Shown: positions 18,615 through 26,503 of the stretch, piece by piece | Position numbering within the stretch: position 1 is the first letter of the stretch | How the letters are laid out: every line of letters begins with the position of its first letter | The notes under the pieces: model-generated | The model's input: only the letters and a program-made list of their open reading frames with translations | The model's database searches: none | What the model was told of the DNA's origin: nothing | Made by a program: the position numbers and the translations under genes | Assembly: GCF_015752315.1 (NCBI RefSeq) | Contig: NZ_JADOVJ010000001.1 | Coordinates: 1,542,501-1,606,500 of the forward strand | DNA from: Nocardioides luteus | GTDB taxonomy: Bacteria; Actinomycetota; Actinomycetes; Propionibacteriales; Nocardioidaceae | DNA length: 64,000 bases | Direction of reading: 5' to 3'

Positions 18615-19802
18615 ATGCCTCTCGCGCTCTACCTGCTCGCCCTGGCGGTCTTCGCCATGGGCACCTCGGAGTTCATGCTCGCCGGCCTCGTGCCGGACAT
18701 CGCCGCCGGCCTCGACGTCTCGGTCGGGACCGCCGGTCTGCTCACGTCCGCGTTCGCCGTCGGGATGATCCTCGGCGCGCCCGTCATGGCCGCGTTCGCT
18801 CGCCGGTGGCCGGCCCGGGCCGCCCTTCTCGGCTGCCTGGCGCTCTTCGCCGCCTGCCATGTCGTCGCCGCCGTTACGCCGGCCTTTTCCGTGCTGTTCG
18901 CGACCCGGGTGGTGGCGGCGGTCGCCAACGCCGGGTTCCTGGCGGTCGCGCTCAGCACCGCCACCCGCCTCGTCGCTCCCGACCGGAAGGGCCGCGCGCT
19001 CGCCGTCCTGCTGTCGGGTACGACGCTCGCCACCGTCGCCGGTGTGCCCGGCGGGGCGCTGCTCGGCGCCGCCCTGGGCTGGCGGGCGACGTTCTGGGCG
19101 GTCGCGCTGCTGTGCGTGCCCGCCGCCATCGGGATCGCCCACGGGGTGCGGCCCGGCACGGTGGAGGCGTCGGTCCGGTCCGGTCCGTCCTTGGTCGCCG
19201 AGCTCGCCCAGCTGCGAGCGCCGCGACTGCTCGTCGCGATGTCGCTGGGTGCTCTGGTCAACGGCGGAACCTTCGCCGCGTTCACCTTCGTGGCACCGAT
19301 CGTCACCGGCCCGGCCGGGTTGGCCGAGGTGTGGGTGTCGCTGGCGCTGGTGCTGTTCGGCATCGGCTCCTTCGTCGGGGTCGCCGCGGCCGGGCGGTTC
19401 TCCGACCGGCACCCGCGGCTGGTCATCGCCGTGGCCTCGCCCGCGCTGCTCCTGGGGTGGCTGGCTCTGGGGCTGCTCGCGGACCGTGCGGTGCCGCTGC
19501 TCGTGCTGGTGCTCGTCCAGGGCGTCCTGGCGTTCGCGGTCGGCAGCAGCCTGATCGCGAGGGTGCTCTACGCGGCCTCGGATGCGCCGACCATGGGCGG
19601 CGCCTACGCGACCGTGGCGCTCAACGTCGGTGCCGCGGCAGGTCCGGCGCTCGGGGCGGCCACCCTGTCGGGCACAGGCGTGCTCGGGCCGGTGTGGGTG
19701 GCGGCCGTCCTGACCGGGGTCGCGCTGGTCGCCATGGTGCCGTCGCTCCACCTGATCGCCCCGCGGGACCGGCCCGGGAGTGGCGTCGTGCCGACTCCGT
19801 GA
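18615..19802 (+). CDS. cmx: Chloramphenicol efflux MFS transporter, Cmx/CmrA type
   Basis: A 395-residue, twelve-helix drug:proton antiporter. The N-terminus (MPLALYLLALAVFAMGTSEF) and the stretches VSVGTAGLLTSAFAVGM, ANAGFLAVALSTATRLV and INGG-like VNGGTFAAFTFVAPIV follow the Cmx protein of corynebacteria and the CmlR/Cmr proteins of Streptomyces and Rhodococcus very closely, as I remember them. Those proteins export chloramphenicol. The ATG has a cggag site seven bases upstream. Expression is probably drug-inducible through the leader peptide and hairpins upstream. Base composition does not differ visibly from neighbours, so it is likely a resident gene. Confidence 0.92.
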   Translation: MPLALYLLALAVFAMGTSEFMLAGLVPDIAAGLDVSVGTAGLLTSAFAVGMILGAPVMAAFARRWPARAALLGCLALFAACHVVAAVTPAFSVLFATRVVAAVANAGFLAVALSTATRLVAPDRKGRALAVLLSGTTLATVAGVPGGALLGAALGWRATFWAVALLCVPAAIGIAHGVRPGTVEASVRSGPSLVAELAQLRAPRLLVAMSLGALVNGGTFAAFTFVAPIVTGPAGLAEVWVSLALVLFGIGSFVGVAAAGRFSDRHPRLVIAVASPALLLGWLALGLLADRAVPLLVLVLVQGVLAFAVGSSLIARVLYAASDAPTMGGAYATVALNVGAAAGPALGAATLSGTGVLGPVWVAAVLTGVALVAMVPSLHLIAPRDRPGSGVVPTP

Positions 19803-19836
19803 CCGGTCCGCGCGGCGCGACCCGATCAGGCCCGGG

Positions 19837-21021
19837 TCAGCGGGGCGCGACGATCTCGACCGGCCCGTCGACCCGGGCGGCGACCCAGGCGCGGTGGAAG
19901 TCGCTGCCCGGCGCGACCTCGGCCCGGCGCTCGGGCTCGCGGAGCAGGTCGACCGGGCACTCGAGCTGTCGGCGCGGTGTCGGAGCAGGGCGAGGACCGC
20001 TGTGCGCCGCGATCGCCTCGGCCAGCGCCTCGGCGACCGGCTTGCGCCGGTGGTCGACGGTGAAGAGACCGAGGTCGTACTCCCGCTCGGGGAAGTCGAC
20101 CAGTGACCGGTCCAGGTCGTGGGAGCACCACCAGGTGATGCCGAACAGCGCCGGGTTCTGGACGACGTGGTCGACCGTTCCCCGGACGAACTCGCGGACG
20201 GACCCAGGGTCGATCTCCGGCAGGGGAGCGCCGATCTCCTGGAGCCAGACCGGGCGCCCCGGCTCGGTGGCGTACGCAGCAGCCAGCTCGACCAGGTAGT
20301 CGGCGTGCGTGAGCGTGGCCGGCCCCAGGGGCGCGTCGATCGCGCCGACGCCGTTGAAGACCCAGGAGTGCACGGTGCTCAGGTCGCCGAGCGTGGTGAC
20401 GTCGGCAGGCGCGAAGGGATGGTCGGGCGCGTAGAAGGCGTCGTCGAAGAGCGAGTGGAGGCAGAGCAGGCCGGGGGCCGCCTTGCGGGCGGTCTCGAGG
20501 AGCTCGTGGGCCCACGAGCGCGAGTCGGCGATCGTGGTCGGGTTGGACGGCCACAGGTTGTTGACCTCGTTGCCGAGGGTGAGGGCGAAGACGTTGTCGC
20601 GGGTGGAGACCGCGGCGGCGAGGGTGTCGACGTAGGTGCGCAGGCCCGCGCGCACCTCCGGGTGGCTGAAGACCGATCGCTGGTGGTGGGTGAGCACCCA
20701 CGAGGGCAGGAAGTCGAAGCTCGACAGGTGTCCCTGGACCAGGTCGACGCAGACGTCGAGGCCGCGGGCGGCGGCCAGATCGATGGTGGTGAGCACGTCG
20801 TCGACCGCCGCGGAGCGGATCAGCGAGCGGTTGGGCTGGATCCACGGCCAGACCGGGAAGATGCGTACGTGGTCGAGACCGAGGCCGGCGAGGTCGTCGA
20901 AGTCGCGGGCGATCTGGTCGGCGTCGAAGTCGAGCCAGGAGTAGAACCAGCCGGATGAGGGCACGTGGTTGGCTCCGAAGCGCAACGGGGCAGTGGCGGC
21001 GGGGGTCGGGTGAGCTGGCAC
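19837..21021 (-). CDS. GH5-family beta-mannosidase candidate (GH5_18-like)
   Basis: A 394-residue clan GH-A (beta/alpha)8 glycosidase with no signal peptide, so cytoplasmic. The acid/base Glu152 is in LTLGNEVNNL and the nucleophile Glu262 in VWLQEIGAP; aromatic runs WFYSWLDFD and FPVWPWIQPN line the substrate side. The family GH5 subgroup 18 enzymes of Bifidobacterium and Streptomyces split Man-beta-1,4-GlcNAc, the end product of N-glycan trimming. Assignment to that subgroup is from the context of Endo H-like and alpha-mannosidase genes and from the overall look of the sequence. It starts with GTG at 21021 from its own promoter, which contains a LacI-type palindrome. A different GH5 mannosidase or glucosidase role is possible. 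Confidence 0.82.
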   Translation of the reverse strand: MPAHPTPAATAPLRFGANHVPSSGWFYSWLDFDADQIARDFDDLAGLGLDHVRIFPVWPWIQPNRSLIRSAAVDDVLTTIDLAAARGLDVCVDLVQGHLSSFDFLPSWVLTHHQRSVFSHPEVRAGLRTYVDTLAAAVSTRDNVFALTLGNEVNNLWPSNPTTIADSRSWAHELLETARKAAPGLLCLHSLFDDAFYAPDHPFAPADVTTLGDLSTVHSWVFNGVGAIDAPLGPATLTHADYLVELAAAYATEPGRPVWLQEIGAPLPEIDPGSVREFVRGTVDHVVQNPALFGITWWCSHDLDRSLVDFPEREYDLGLFTVDHRRKPVAEALAEAIAAHSGPRPAPTPRRQLECPVDLLREPERRAEVAPGSDFHRAWVAARVDGPVEIVAPR

Positions 21022-21027
21022 CCGCGC

Positions 21028-21056
21028 AATATAAACCGTTTAAGTAAACCAGACAA
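21028..21056 (-). promoter_or_regulatory. GH5 promoter with LacI-type operator
   Basis: On the minus strand: -35 ttgtct (21056-21051), 17-base spacer, -10 tatatt (21033-21028), six bases, GTG start. The palindrome taaac-c-gttta at 21032-21042 covers the downstream part of the spacer and the edge of the -10 box, a good place for repression by the LacI protein encoded next door. The promoter begins just after the lacI stop codon. Confidence 0.8.
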
Positions 21057-22079
21057 TCAGCGTCCGGCGGGCGGAGCCGTGCTCTCCCGCGGGACGAGGA
21101 CCGGGGTGCTCGACTGGTGACGCACGGTGAGCGTCGGGTCGGCGATCAGCCGGAGCAGCTCACGGGCCGCCTCGGTGGCCCAGCCCTGGGTGTCACGGGT
21201 GAGTGCGGTCAGTGCGGGGTGGGTCAGCCGGGCCAGCAGGGAGTCGTCGAAGGAGAGGATCGAGAGGTCCTGCGGCACCCGTACGCCCATCTCCAGGGCG
21301 ACGCCCAGTCCTGCCACGGCCATCACGTCGCTGTCGTAGACGATCGCGGTCGGCCGCTCCCGCCGCGAGAGGACCCGACGGGTGATGACGGCGCCCTCGG
21401 AGTCGCTGTAGTCGGTCGGGATCGAGACCACCTCGGCCAGCTCGTGGCGCGCCTTGGCCTCGGTGAGCACGTCCATCCGGCGCTTGGTGTGCAGGAACTG
21501 TGGCATACCGGCGACGTGGACGACGTGGCGGTGGCCGAGCGCTGCGAGGTAGTCGACCGCCTCGTGCATGGCCTCGCTGTCGTCGGCCCAGCTGTAGCTC
21601 AGCGACGTGTCCGGGAGCGGTCCGCCGAGCACCATCACCGGCACGTCGAGCGCCTCGAGCACGGCGAACCGGGGGTCCTCGATGAGCGGGTCGAGGAGCA
21701 CGAAGCCGTCGACCCGCTTCTCGGCCGCCCAGCTGCGGTAGGCGGCCATCTCCGCCTCGGGGTCCTCGACTACGAGCAGCTGCAGCGCGGTGCCGTCCTC
21801 GGCAAGGCCGGCCTGCAGGCCGGAGACGACCTGGCCGAAGAAGGGCTCGAGCCCGAGCGTACGAGCGGGGCGGGACAGGATCAGGCCGACCGCTCCGGCG
21901 CGCGAGTTGCCCAGGGACCTGGCGGCCCGGTGGGGGCGCCAGTTCATCTCGTCGGCGACGGCCAGGATGCGTCGCCGGGTCTCCTCGCTGACTCCCGGCC
22001 GTCCGTTGAGCGCGAACGAGACCGCGCCCTTGGAGACGCCGGCGCGCTCGGCGATGTCCGCGATCGTGGGTCGTGCCAT
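21057..22079 (-). CDS. LacI-family repressor of the glycan locus
   Basis: A 340-residue LacI/GalR regulator. The N-terminal helix-turn-helix reads TIADIAERAGVSKGAVSFAL with the hinge helix RPHRAARSLGNSRAG; the periplasmic-binding-protein-like sugar domain fills residues 60-335. It lies between the GH5 gene and the divergent ABC-transporter operon, and similar candidate operators lie in both promoters (21032-21042 and 22181-22192). The effector is probably mannose, a mannoside or an N-glycan fragment; this follows from context only. Confidence 0.92.
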   Translation of the reverse strand: MARPTIADIAERAGVSKGAVSFALNGRPGVSEETRRRILAVADEMNWRPHRAARSLGNSRAGAVGLILSRPARTLGLEPFFGQVVSGLQAGLAEDGTALQLLVVEDPEAEMAAYRSWAAEKRVDGFVLLDPLIEDPRFAVLEALDVPVMVLGGPLPDTSLSYSWADDSEAMHEAVDYLAALGHRHVVHVAGMPQFLHTKRRMDVLTEAKARHELAEVVSIPTDYSDSEGAVITRRVLSRRERPTAIVYDSDVMAVAGLGVALEMGVRVPQDLSILSFDDSLLARLTHPALTALTRDTQGWATEAARELLRLIADPTLTVRHQSSTPVLVPRESTAPPAGR

Positions 22080-22140
22080 CGGGCAAGTCCTTCCTGGGTC
22101 GAGGCAGGAGGCTGATTGTGGCGCTCCTCACACGGATGCC

Positions 22141-22192
22141 TTGACGGCACACCTCGTTCGGTGAATAGTACGGCCCGAACTTAACCGCTTTA
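22141..22192 (+). promoter_or_regulatory. Promoter and candidate LacI operator of the ABC transporter operon
   Basis: ttgacg at 22141-22146 and atagta at 22165-22170 (18-base spacer) form a plausible promoter. About ten bases downstream is ttaaccgcttta (22181-22192), whose complement taaagcggttaa resembles the palindrome in the GH5 promoter. The SBP gene starts 28 bases further on. Confidence 0.6.
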
Positions 22193-22219
22193 TCAAAAGC
22201 TTTCAGCAAGGAGCCGAAA

Positions 22220-23497
22220 ATGAGCGTACGCCGGTTGGTGGGGGTCGCCGCTGGATTGGCCATGGGCATCACTGCGATGACGGGTTGCGGGGCAGGTGAC
22301 GAGCCGTCCGCCGGTGACCTCGAGGGCAAGATCGAGGGCAAGGTCTCGATCCAGACCTGGGCGCTGAAGCCCAAGTTCACCGACTACGTCGAGGGCGTGA
22401 TCGCCGCCTTCGAGAAGGAGAACCCCGGCGTCGAGGTCACCTGGCTCGACCAGCCCGGCGACGGCTACGACCAGAAGGTGCTCACCCAGGCCCAGTCCGG
22501 TGATCTCCCCGACGTCGTCAACCTGCCGCCGGACTTCGCGCTGCCGCTGGCCGAGCAGGACCAGCTGCTCGACCTCGAGGAGACCGACGTCGACCTGGAG
22601 GGGACGTTCGTCGAGGGTGGCCTGCAGGGCTACCGGTACGACGGCCTCGACGGCACCTACGGCTACCCGTGGTACCTCGGCACCGACGTGAACTACTGGA
22701 ACACCAAGCTGCTCGAGGAGAACGGCCTCGACCCGGAGAACCTCCCGACCGACTGGGACTCCCTCTTCGAGCAGGCGGCGACGTACCAGAAGACGGCCAA
22801 GGGCTCGTCCTACCTGGTCAGCCGCAAGCCGGGCATCAACGACTTCCAGAACCTCGGCGTCGACATCTTCAACGAGGACGGCACCGAGCTGACCTTCAAC
22901 CAGCCCGAGGTGGTCGAGCTGGTGCAGAAGTTCGCCGACGGCTACGAGGCGGGCCTGCTGCCGAAGAACCTGCTCTCGGAGGAGTTCCAGGGCAACTCGG
23001 CGATGTACAACGAGTCCAAGGTCGCCTGGACCACCGGCGGTGGCCAGCACATCAACACGACGCTGAAGACCGAGGCCCCCAGCCTGGTCGACGTGACGAC
23101 CTCCAACCACGCCTTCGGCGACGGCCCGCTCTACGTCCAGGGCCTCTCGGTCAACGCCGGGTCGAAGAACCTCGCCGCCGCCAACGCGCTCGCCCAGTTC
23201 GTGACCAACGCCGAGAACCAGAAGGCCTTCGCCGAGCTGGTCCCGGGCATCTACCCGAGCACCACCGAGTCCGCCGAGGACGAGTTCTTCGCCAAGAGCG
23301 ACGGCACCAACGCCGGTGACGCCCAGGTGACCGCGTTCGAGACCCTCTCGACCGCGATCCCCAACAACCCGCGCTGGTCGCCGGCCATGGAGACGATCCT
23401 GCAGCAGCAGCTCGCCGCGGCGATCACCGGAGACGCGACCCCGCAGGAAGCCCTCGACAAGGCCGTCGAGGAATGCAACAAGATCCTCACCCAGTGA
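22220..23497 (+). CDS. Carbohydrate ABC transporter substrate-binding lipoprotein
   Basis: A 425-residue family 1 extracellular solute-binding protein. A lipoprotein signal ends in AMTGC with the lipidated Cys23. The mature part shows the cluster B sugar-binder pattern: IQTWALKPKFTDYVEGVIAA, FEKENPGVEVTWLDQPG, DLPDVVNLPPDF and YGYPWYLGTDVNYWNTKLL. aaggag lies eight bases before the ATG. It is the first gene of an operon that includes two permeases and four sugar-processing enzymes, so the ligand is most likely an oligomannose-GlcNAc released by the Endo H-like enzyme. No ATPase is encoded; a shared MsiK-type ATPase elsewhere is expected, as is usual in actinobacteria. Confidence 0.92.
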   Translation: MSVRRLVGVAAGLAMGITAMTGCGAGDEPSAGDLEGKIEGKVSIQTWALKPKFTDYVEGVIAAFEKENPGVEVTWLDQPGDGYDQKVLTQAQSGDLPDVVNLPPDFALPLAEQDQLLDLEETDVDLEGTFVEGGLQGYRYDGLDGTYGYPWYLGTDVNYWNTKLLEENGLDPENLPTDWDSLFEQAATYQKTAKGSSYLVSRKPGINDFQNLGVDIFNEDGTELTFNQPEVVELVQKFADGYEAGLLPKNLLSEEFQGNSAMYNESKVAWTTGGGQHINTTLKTEAPSLVDVTTSNHAFGDGPLYVQGLSVNAGSKNLAAANALAQFVTNAENQKAFAELVPGIYPSTTESAEDEFFAKSDGTNAGDAQVTAFETLSTAIPNNPRWSPAMETILQQQLAAAITGDATPQEALDKAVEECNKILTQ

Positions 23498-24399
23498 CGA
23501 GTCCGATCACGAGGCCGGGCGGCCGGGTGCGTGACCACCGGTGGTTCACGCCCTGGCTGCTGGTCGCGCCGGCCGTGGTGTGGCTGTGCGTCTTCAACGT
23601 CTATCCCGCCCTCAACACCATCTACATGGCGTTCACGAACACCAAGCCACTGGGCGGCGGGGAGTTCACCGGGCTGGCCAACTTCGAGCGGATGCTCGAC
23701 GACGACCAGCTCGTGCACGCGCTGACCAACTCGATCCTCTACATGATCGTCTGCGTACCGCTGCTCACCCTGCTGCCGCTGCTGCTCGCGGTGCTGGTGG
23801 AGAAGAAGCTGCCGGGCCTGACCTTCTTCCGGGTCACCTTCTACACGCCGGTGGTCGCCTCGGCGGTCGTGGTCGCGCTGATCTGGGGCTGGCTGCTCGA
23901 CGACCGCGGCGCGATCAACTCGATCCTGTCGGCGCTGCAGGTGGTCACCGAGCCCATCCCGTTCCTGACCGACCGCTGGCTGCTGCTCTTCAGCGCGATC
24001 AGCCTGACGGTCTGGAAGGGTCTCGGCTACTACATGATCATCTACCTCTCGGCCCTCGGGAACGTCGGCAAGGAGCTGCACGAGGCGGCCGCCGTCGACG
24101 GCGCCGACCCGGTCCGCCGCTTCTGGAGCGTGACCGTCCCGGGCGTACGCGGCACGATGCTGCTGATCACGATCCTGATCACCATCTCGGCGCTGCGCGT
24201 GTTCACCGAGCTCTACGTGATGACCGGCGGCACGGGTGGCCCGGGCGGCAAGGTGAGCTCGATGGTCATGCTGATCCAGCTCTACTCCACGGGCTTCACC
24301 GGCAGCCTCGGCTACGCCTCCGCGCTGAGCCTGCTGCTCTTCGTGCTCACCCTCCTGCCGATGCTGCTGCTGGCCCGGCTCAACCGGAAGGACGGCTGA
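23494..24399 (+). CDS. Sugar ABC transporter permease, MalF type
   Basis: A 301-residue inner-membrane permease with six predicted helices. The cytoplasmic EAA loop that contacts the ATPase reads KELHEAAAVDGADPVRRFWS. The GTG at 23494 overlaps the SBP stop (GTGA) and is preferred over an ATG at 23473 inside the SBP gene. Works with the next permease. Confidence 0.93.
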   Translation: MTSPITRPGGRVRDHRWFTPWLLVAPAVVWLCVFNVYPALNTIYMAFTNTKPLGGGEFTGLANFERMLDDDQLVHALTNSILYMIVCVPLLTLLPLLLAVLVEKKLPGLTFFRVTFYTPVVASAVVVALIWGWLLDDRGAINSILSALQVVTEPIPFLTDRWLLLFSAISLTVWKGLGYYMIIYLSALGNVGKELHEAAAVDGADPVRRFWSVTVPGVRGTMLLITILITISALRVFTELYVMTGGTGGPGGKVSSMVMLIQLYSTGFTGSLGYASALSLLLFVLTLLPMLLLARLNRKDG

Positions 24400-25277
24400 T
24401 GACCGACACGCAACCGCGTGCGAAGCGCACGAGGAGGTCGTACTCCTTCCACCGGATGTCCACCGGCGAGATGGTGACGCGCTACGTGCTGCTGCTGGTG
24501 GTGCTCGCGATCACGGTCCTGCCGTTCGTGTGGCAGCTGTCGACCTCGCTGAAGTCGATCGACGAGGACGTCTACTCCTCGACCCCGAGCTTCATCCCGG
24601 AGCACCCGACGTTCGCCAACTACGTCAAGGTCGCCGAGGTCGTGCCGGTGGTCGACTACGCGATGAACTCGGTCGTCGTCGCGGTCCTGGTCGTGGGCGG
24701 GAACATCCTCGGCGCCACGATGGCGGGCTACGCGCTGGCGAAGCTGCGCTTCCGCGGGTCGAGGCTGGTGCTGGGCGCGCTGCTGGCCACGCTGATCCTG
24801 CCGGGGGAGGCCACGATCATCGCCCAGTACGTCACGGTCCGCTCGCTCGGGCTCACCGACACCCTTCTGGGCGTCGCGCTGCCCGGCATGATCGGGATGA
24901 TCAACGTCCTGCTGATGCGGGCGGCGTTCACCGCGATCCCCGACGAGCTCGAGATGGCCGCCAAGGTCGACGGCGCCAACGCCTGGCAGCGCCTGATCCA
25001 CGTCAACCTCCCCGGCGTACGCGGCATGCTCAGCGTCATCTCGATCTTCGCGTTCATCGGCGCCTGGGACGACTTCCTGTGGCCGCTGATCGTGCTGACC
25101 GACCCGGAGAACCTCACGCTGACCGTCGGCCTGCAGTATCTGTCCGGAACGTTCACCAACAACCCCCGCCTGATCGCGGCAGGCACCATGATCTCGTTCG
25201 TCCCGATCGTGATCGTCTTCGCGGTGCTGCAGCGCTACTTCTTCCGCGGGGTCGAGGAAGGGGCCATCAAGGGATGA
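24399..25277 (+). CDS. Sugar ABC transporter permease, MalG type
   Basis: A 292-residue permease with the EAA motif DELEMAAKVDGANAWQRLIH and the C-terminal QRYFFRGVEEGAIKG that is common to the MalG half of carbohydrate transporters. The ATG overlaps the previous stop by one base (TGATG) and its stop overlaps the next gene (ATGA), so the transporter and enzymes are translated as one coupled unit. Confidence 0.94.
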   Translation: MTDTQPRAKRTRRSYSFHRMSTGEMVTRYVLLLVVLAITVLPFVWQLSTSLKSIDEDVYSSTPSFIPEHPTFANYVKVAEVVPVVDYAMNSVVVAVLVVGGNILGATMAGYALAKLRFRGSRLVLGALLATLILPGEATIIAQYVTVRSLGLTDTLLGVALPGMIGMINVLLMRAAFTAIPDELEMAAKVDGANAWQRLIHVNLPGVRGMLSVISIFAFIGAWDDFLWPLIVLTDPENLTLTVGLQYLSGTFTNNPRLIAAGTMISFVPIVIVFAVLQRYFFRGVEEGAIKG

Positions 25278-26503
25278 CCGAGGTGCAACTGACCGCCGCC
25301 GAGATCGCCCGCTTCGAAGAGGAGTCGGCCCGCTTGCTGGCCTTCGCCCGCGGGTCCCGTCACGAGGGCGGCGGGTTCGGGTGGCTCGACGAGCACGGTC
25401 TGCTCACTCCCGGACGGCCCGTCGAGACCTGGATCACCTGCCGGATGACGCACGTCTTCGGGCTCGCGCAGCTGCGTGGCGACGCCTCGGCCGCTGCGTA
25501 CGTCGACCACGGCGTCGCCGCGCTCACCGGACTGCTCCACGACGCCGAGCACGGCGGGTGGCACTCCGCGGTCTCCCCGGAGACCGGCGAGGTGGTCAGC
25601 ACCGTGAAGGAGGGCTACGCCCATGCCTTCGTCGTGCTCGCCGCCACCACCGCGTACGCCGCCGGCCACCCCGGTGGGGAGGCGCTGCTCGAGGACGCGC
25701 TGAGCGTGATGGAGGAGCGGTTCTGGCGCGAGGAGGACGGGCTCATCCTCGACGTGTGGAGCGCCGACTGGACATCGTTGGACGGCTACCGCGGCGTCAA
25801 CGCCAACATGCACGCCGTCGAGGCGTTCCTCGCGGTCGCCGAGGTGACCGGGCGCCGGGTCTGGCTCGACCGCGCGCTGCGGATCCTGGAGCGGGTCGTG
25901 CACGGCTTCGCGCGCGAGCACGACTGGCGGCTCCCGGAGCACTTCTCCTCGTCCTGGACCGTGGAGCTGGACTACAACATCGACGATCCGGGGCACCCGT
26001 TCCGGCCGTACGGCGTCACCATCGGGCACCTCTTCGAGTGGGCGCGGCTGGCGCTGCACGCCCGGACCATGCTGGGGCCGGAGGCTCCTCCGTGGCTGCT
26101 CGAGGACGCCCGCTCGATGTTCGCCGCCGCGGCCTCGCGCGGCTGGGCCGTGGACGGGGCCGACGGCTTCGTCTACACCACCGACTTCGCCGACGAGCCG
26201 GTCGTGCGCGAGCGGATGCACTGGGTCGCCGCCGAGGCGGTCGCCGCGGCCTGGACGCTCTTCCGCGACACCGGCTCGGCCGATGCGCTGGCCGACGTAC
26301 GCCGCTGGTGGGCCTGCTGCGAGGAGCACCTCGTCGACCGCGAGGGCGGTTCGTGGCACCACGAGCTCGATGCCCGCAACCGGCCCTCGGCCACCGTCTG
26401 GCCCGGCAAGCCGGACGTCTACCACGCCTACCAGATGGCGATCCTGCCGTTGCTCCCCTCAGGTGGCAGCTTCGCCGGTGCTGTGCTGAAGGGGCTCGCG
26501 TGA
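25274..26503 (+). CDS. AGE-family sugar isomerase, probably mannose isomerase
   Basis: A 409-residue (alpha/alpha)6-barrel protein of the N-acylglucosamine 2-epimerase superfamily. The residues used by the aldose-ketose isomerases YihS and mannose isomerase appear in order: Arg57 and His60 in ITCRMTHVF, His117 in KEGYAHAF, His180 in NANMHAVEA, His252 and Glu255 in GHLFEWARL, and His384 in DVYHAYQ. These enzymes turn D-mannose into D-fructose. In a locus with three or more mannosidases this explains the fate of mannose without phosphorylation first. GlcNAc 2-epimerase activity is the alternative. It overlaps its neighbours on both sides by four bases. Confidence 0.9.
   Translation: MTEVQLTAAEIARFEEESARLLAFARGSRHEGGGFGWLDEHGLLTPGRPVETWITCRMTHVFGLAQLRGDASAAAYVDHGVAALTGLLHDAEHGGWHSAVSPETGEVVSTVKEGYAHAFVVLAATTAYAAGHPGGEALLEDALSVMEERFWREEDGLILDVWSADWTSLDGYRGVNANMHAVEAFLAVAEVTGRRVWLDRALRILERVVHGFAREHDWRLPEHFSSSWTVELDYNIDDPGHPFRPYGVTIGHLFEWARLALHARTMLGPEAPPWLLEDARSMFAAAASRGWAVDGADGFVYTTDFADEPVVRERMHWVAAEAVAAAWTLFRDTGSADALADVRRWWACCEEHLVDREGGSWHHELDARNRPSATVWPGKPDVYHAYQMAILPLLPSGGSFAGAVLKGLA

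Noticed and set aside
25381..26499. N-terminal extension of the GH92 reading frame
   Set aside because: It overlaps the isomerase gene in another frame, is Arg-rich, and the GTG at 26500 overlaps the isomerase stop in the usual coupled form.
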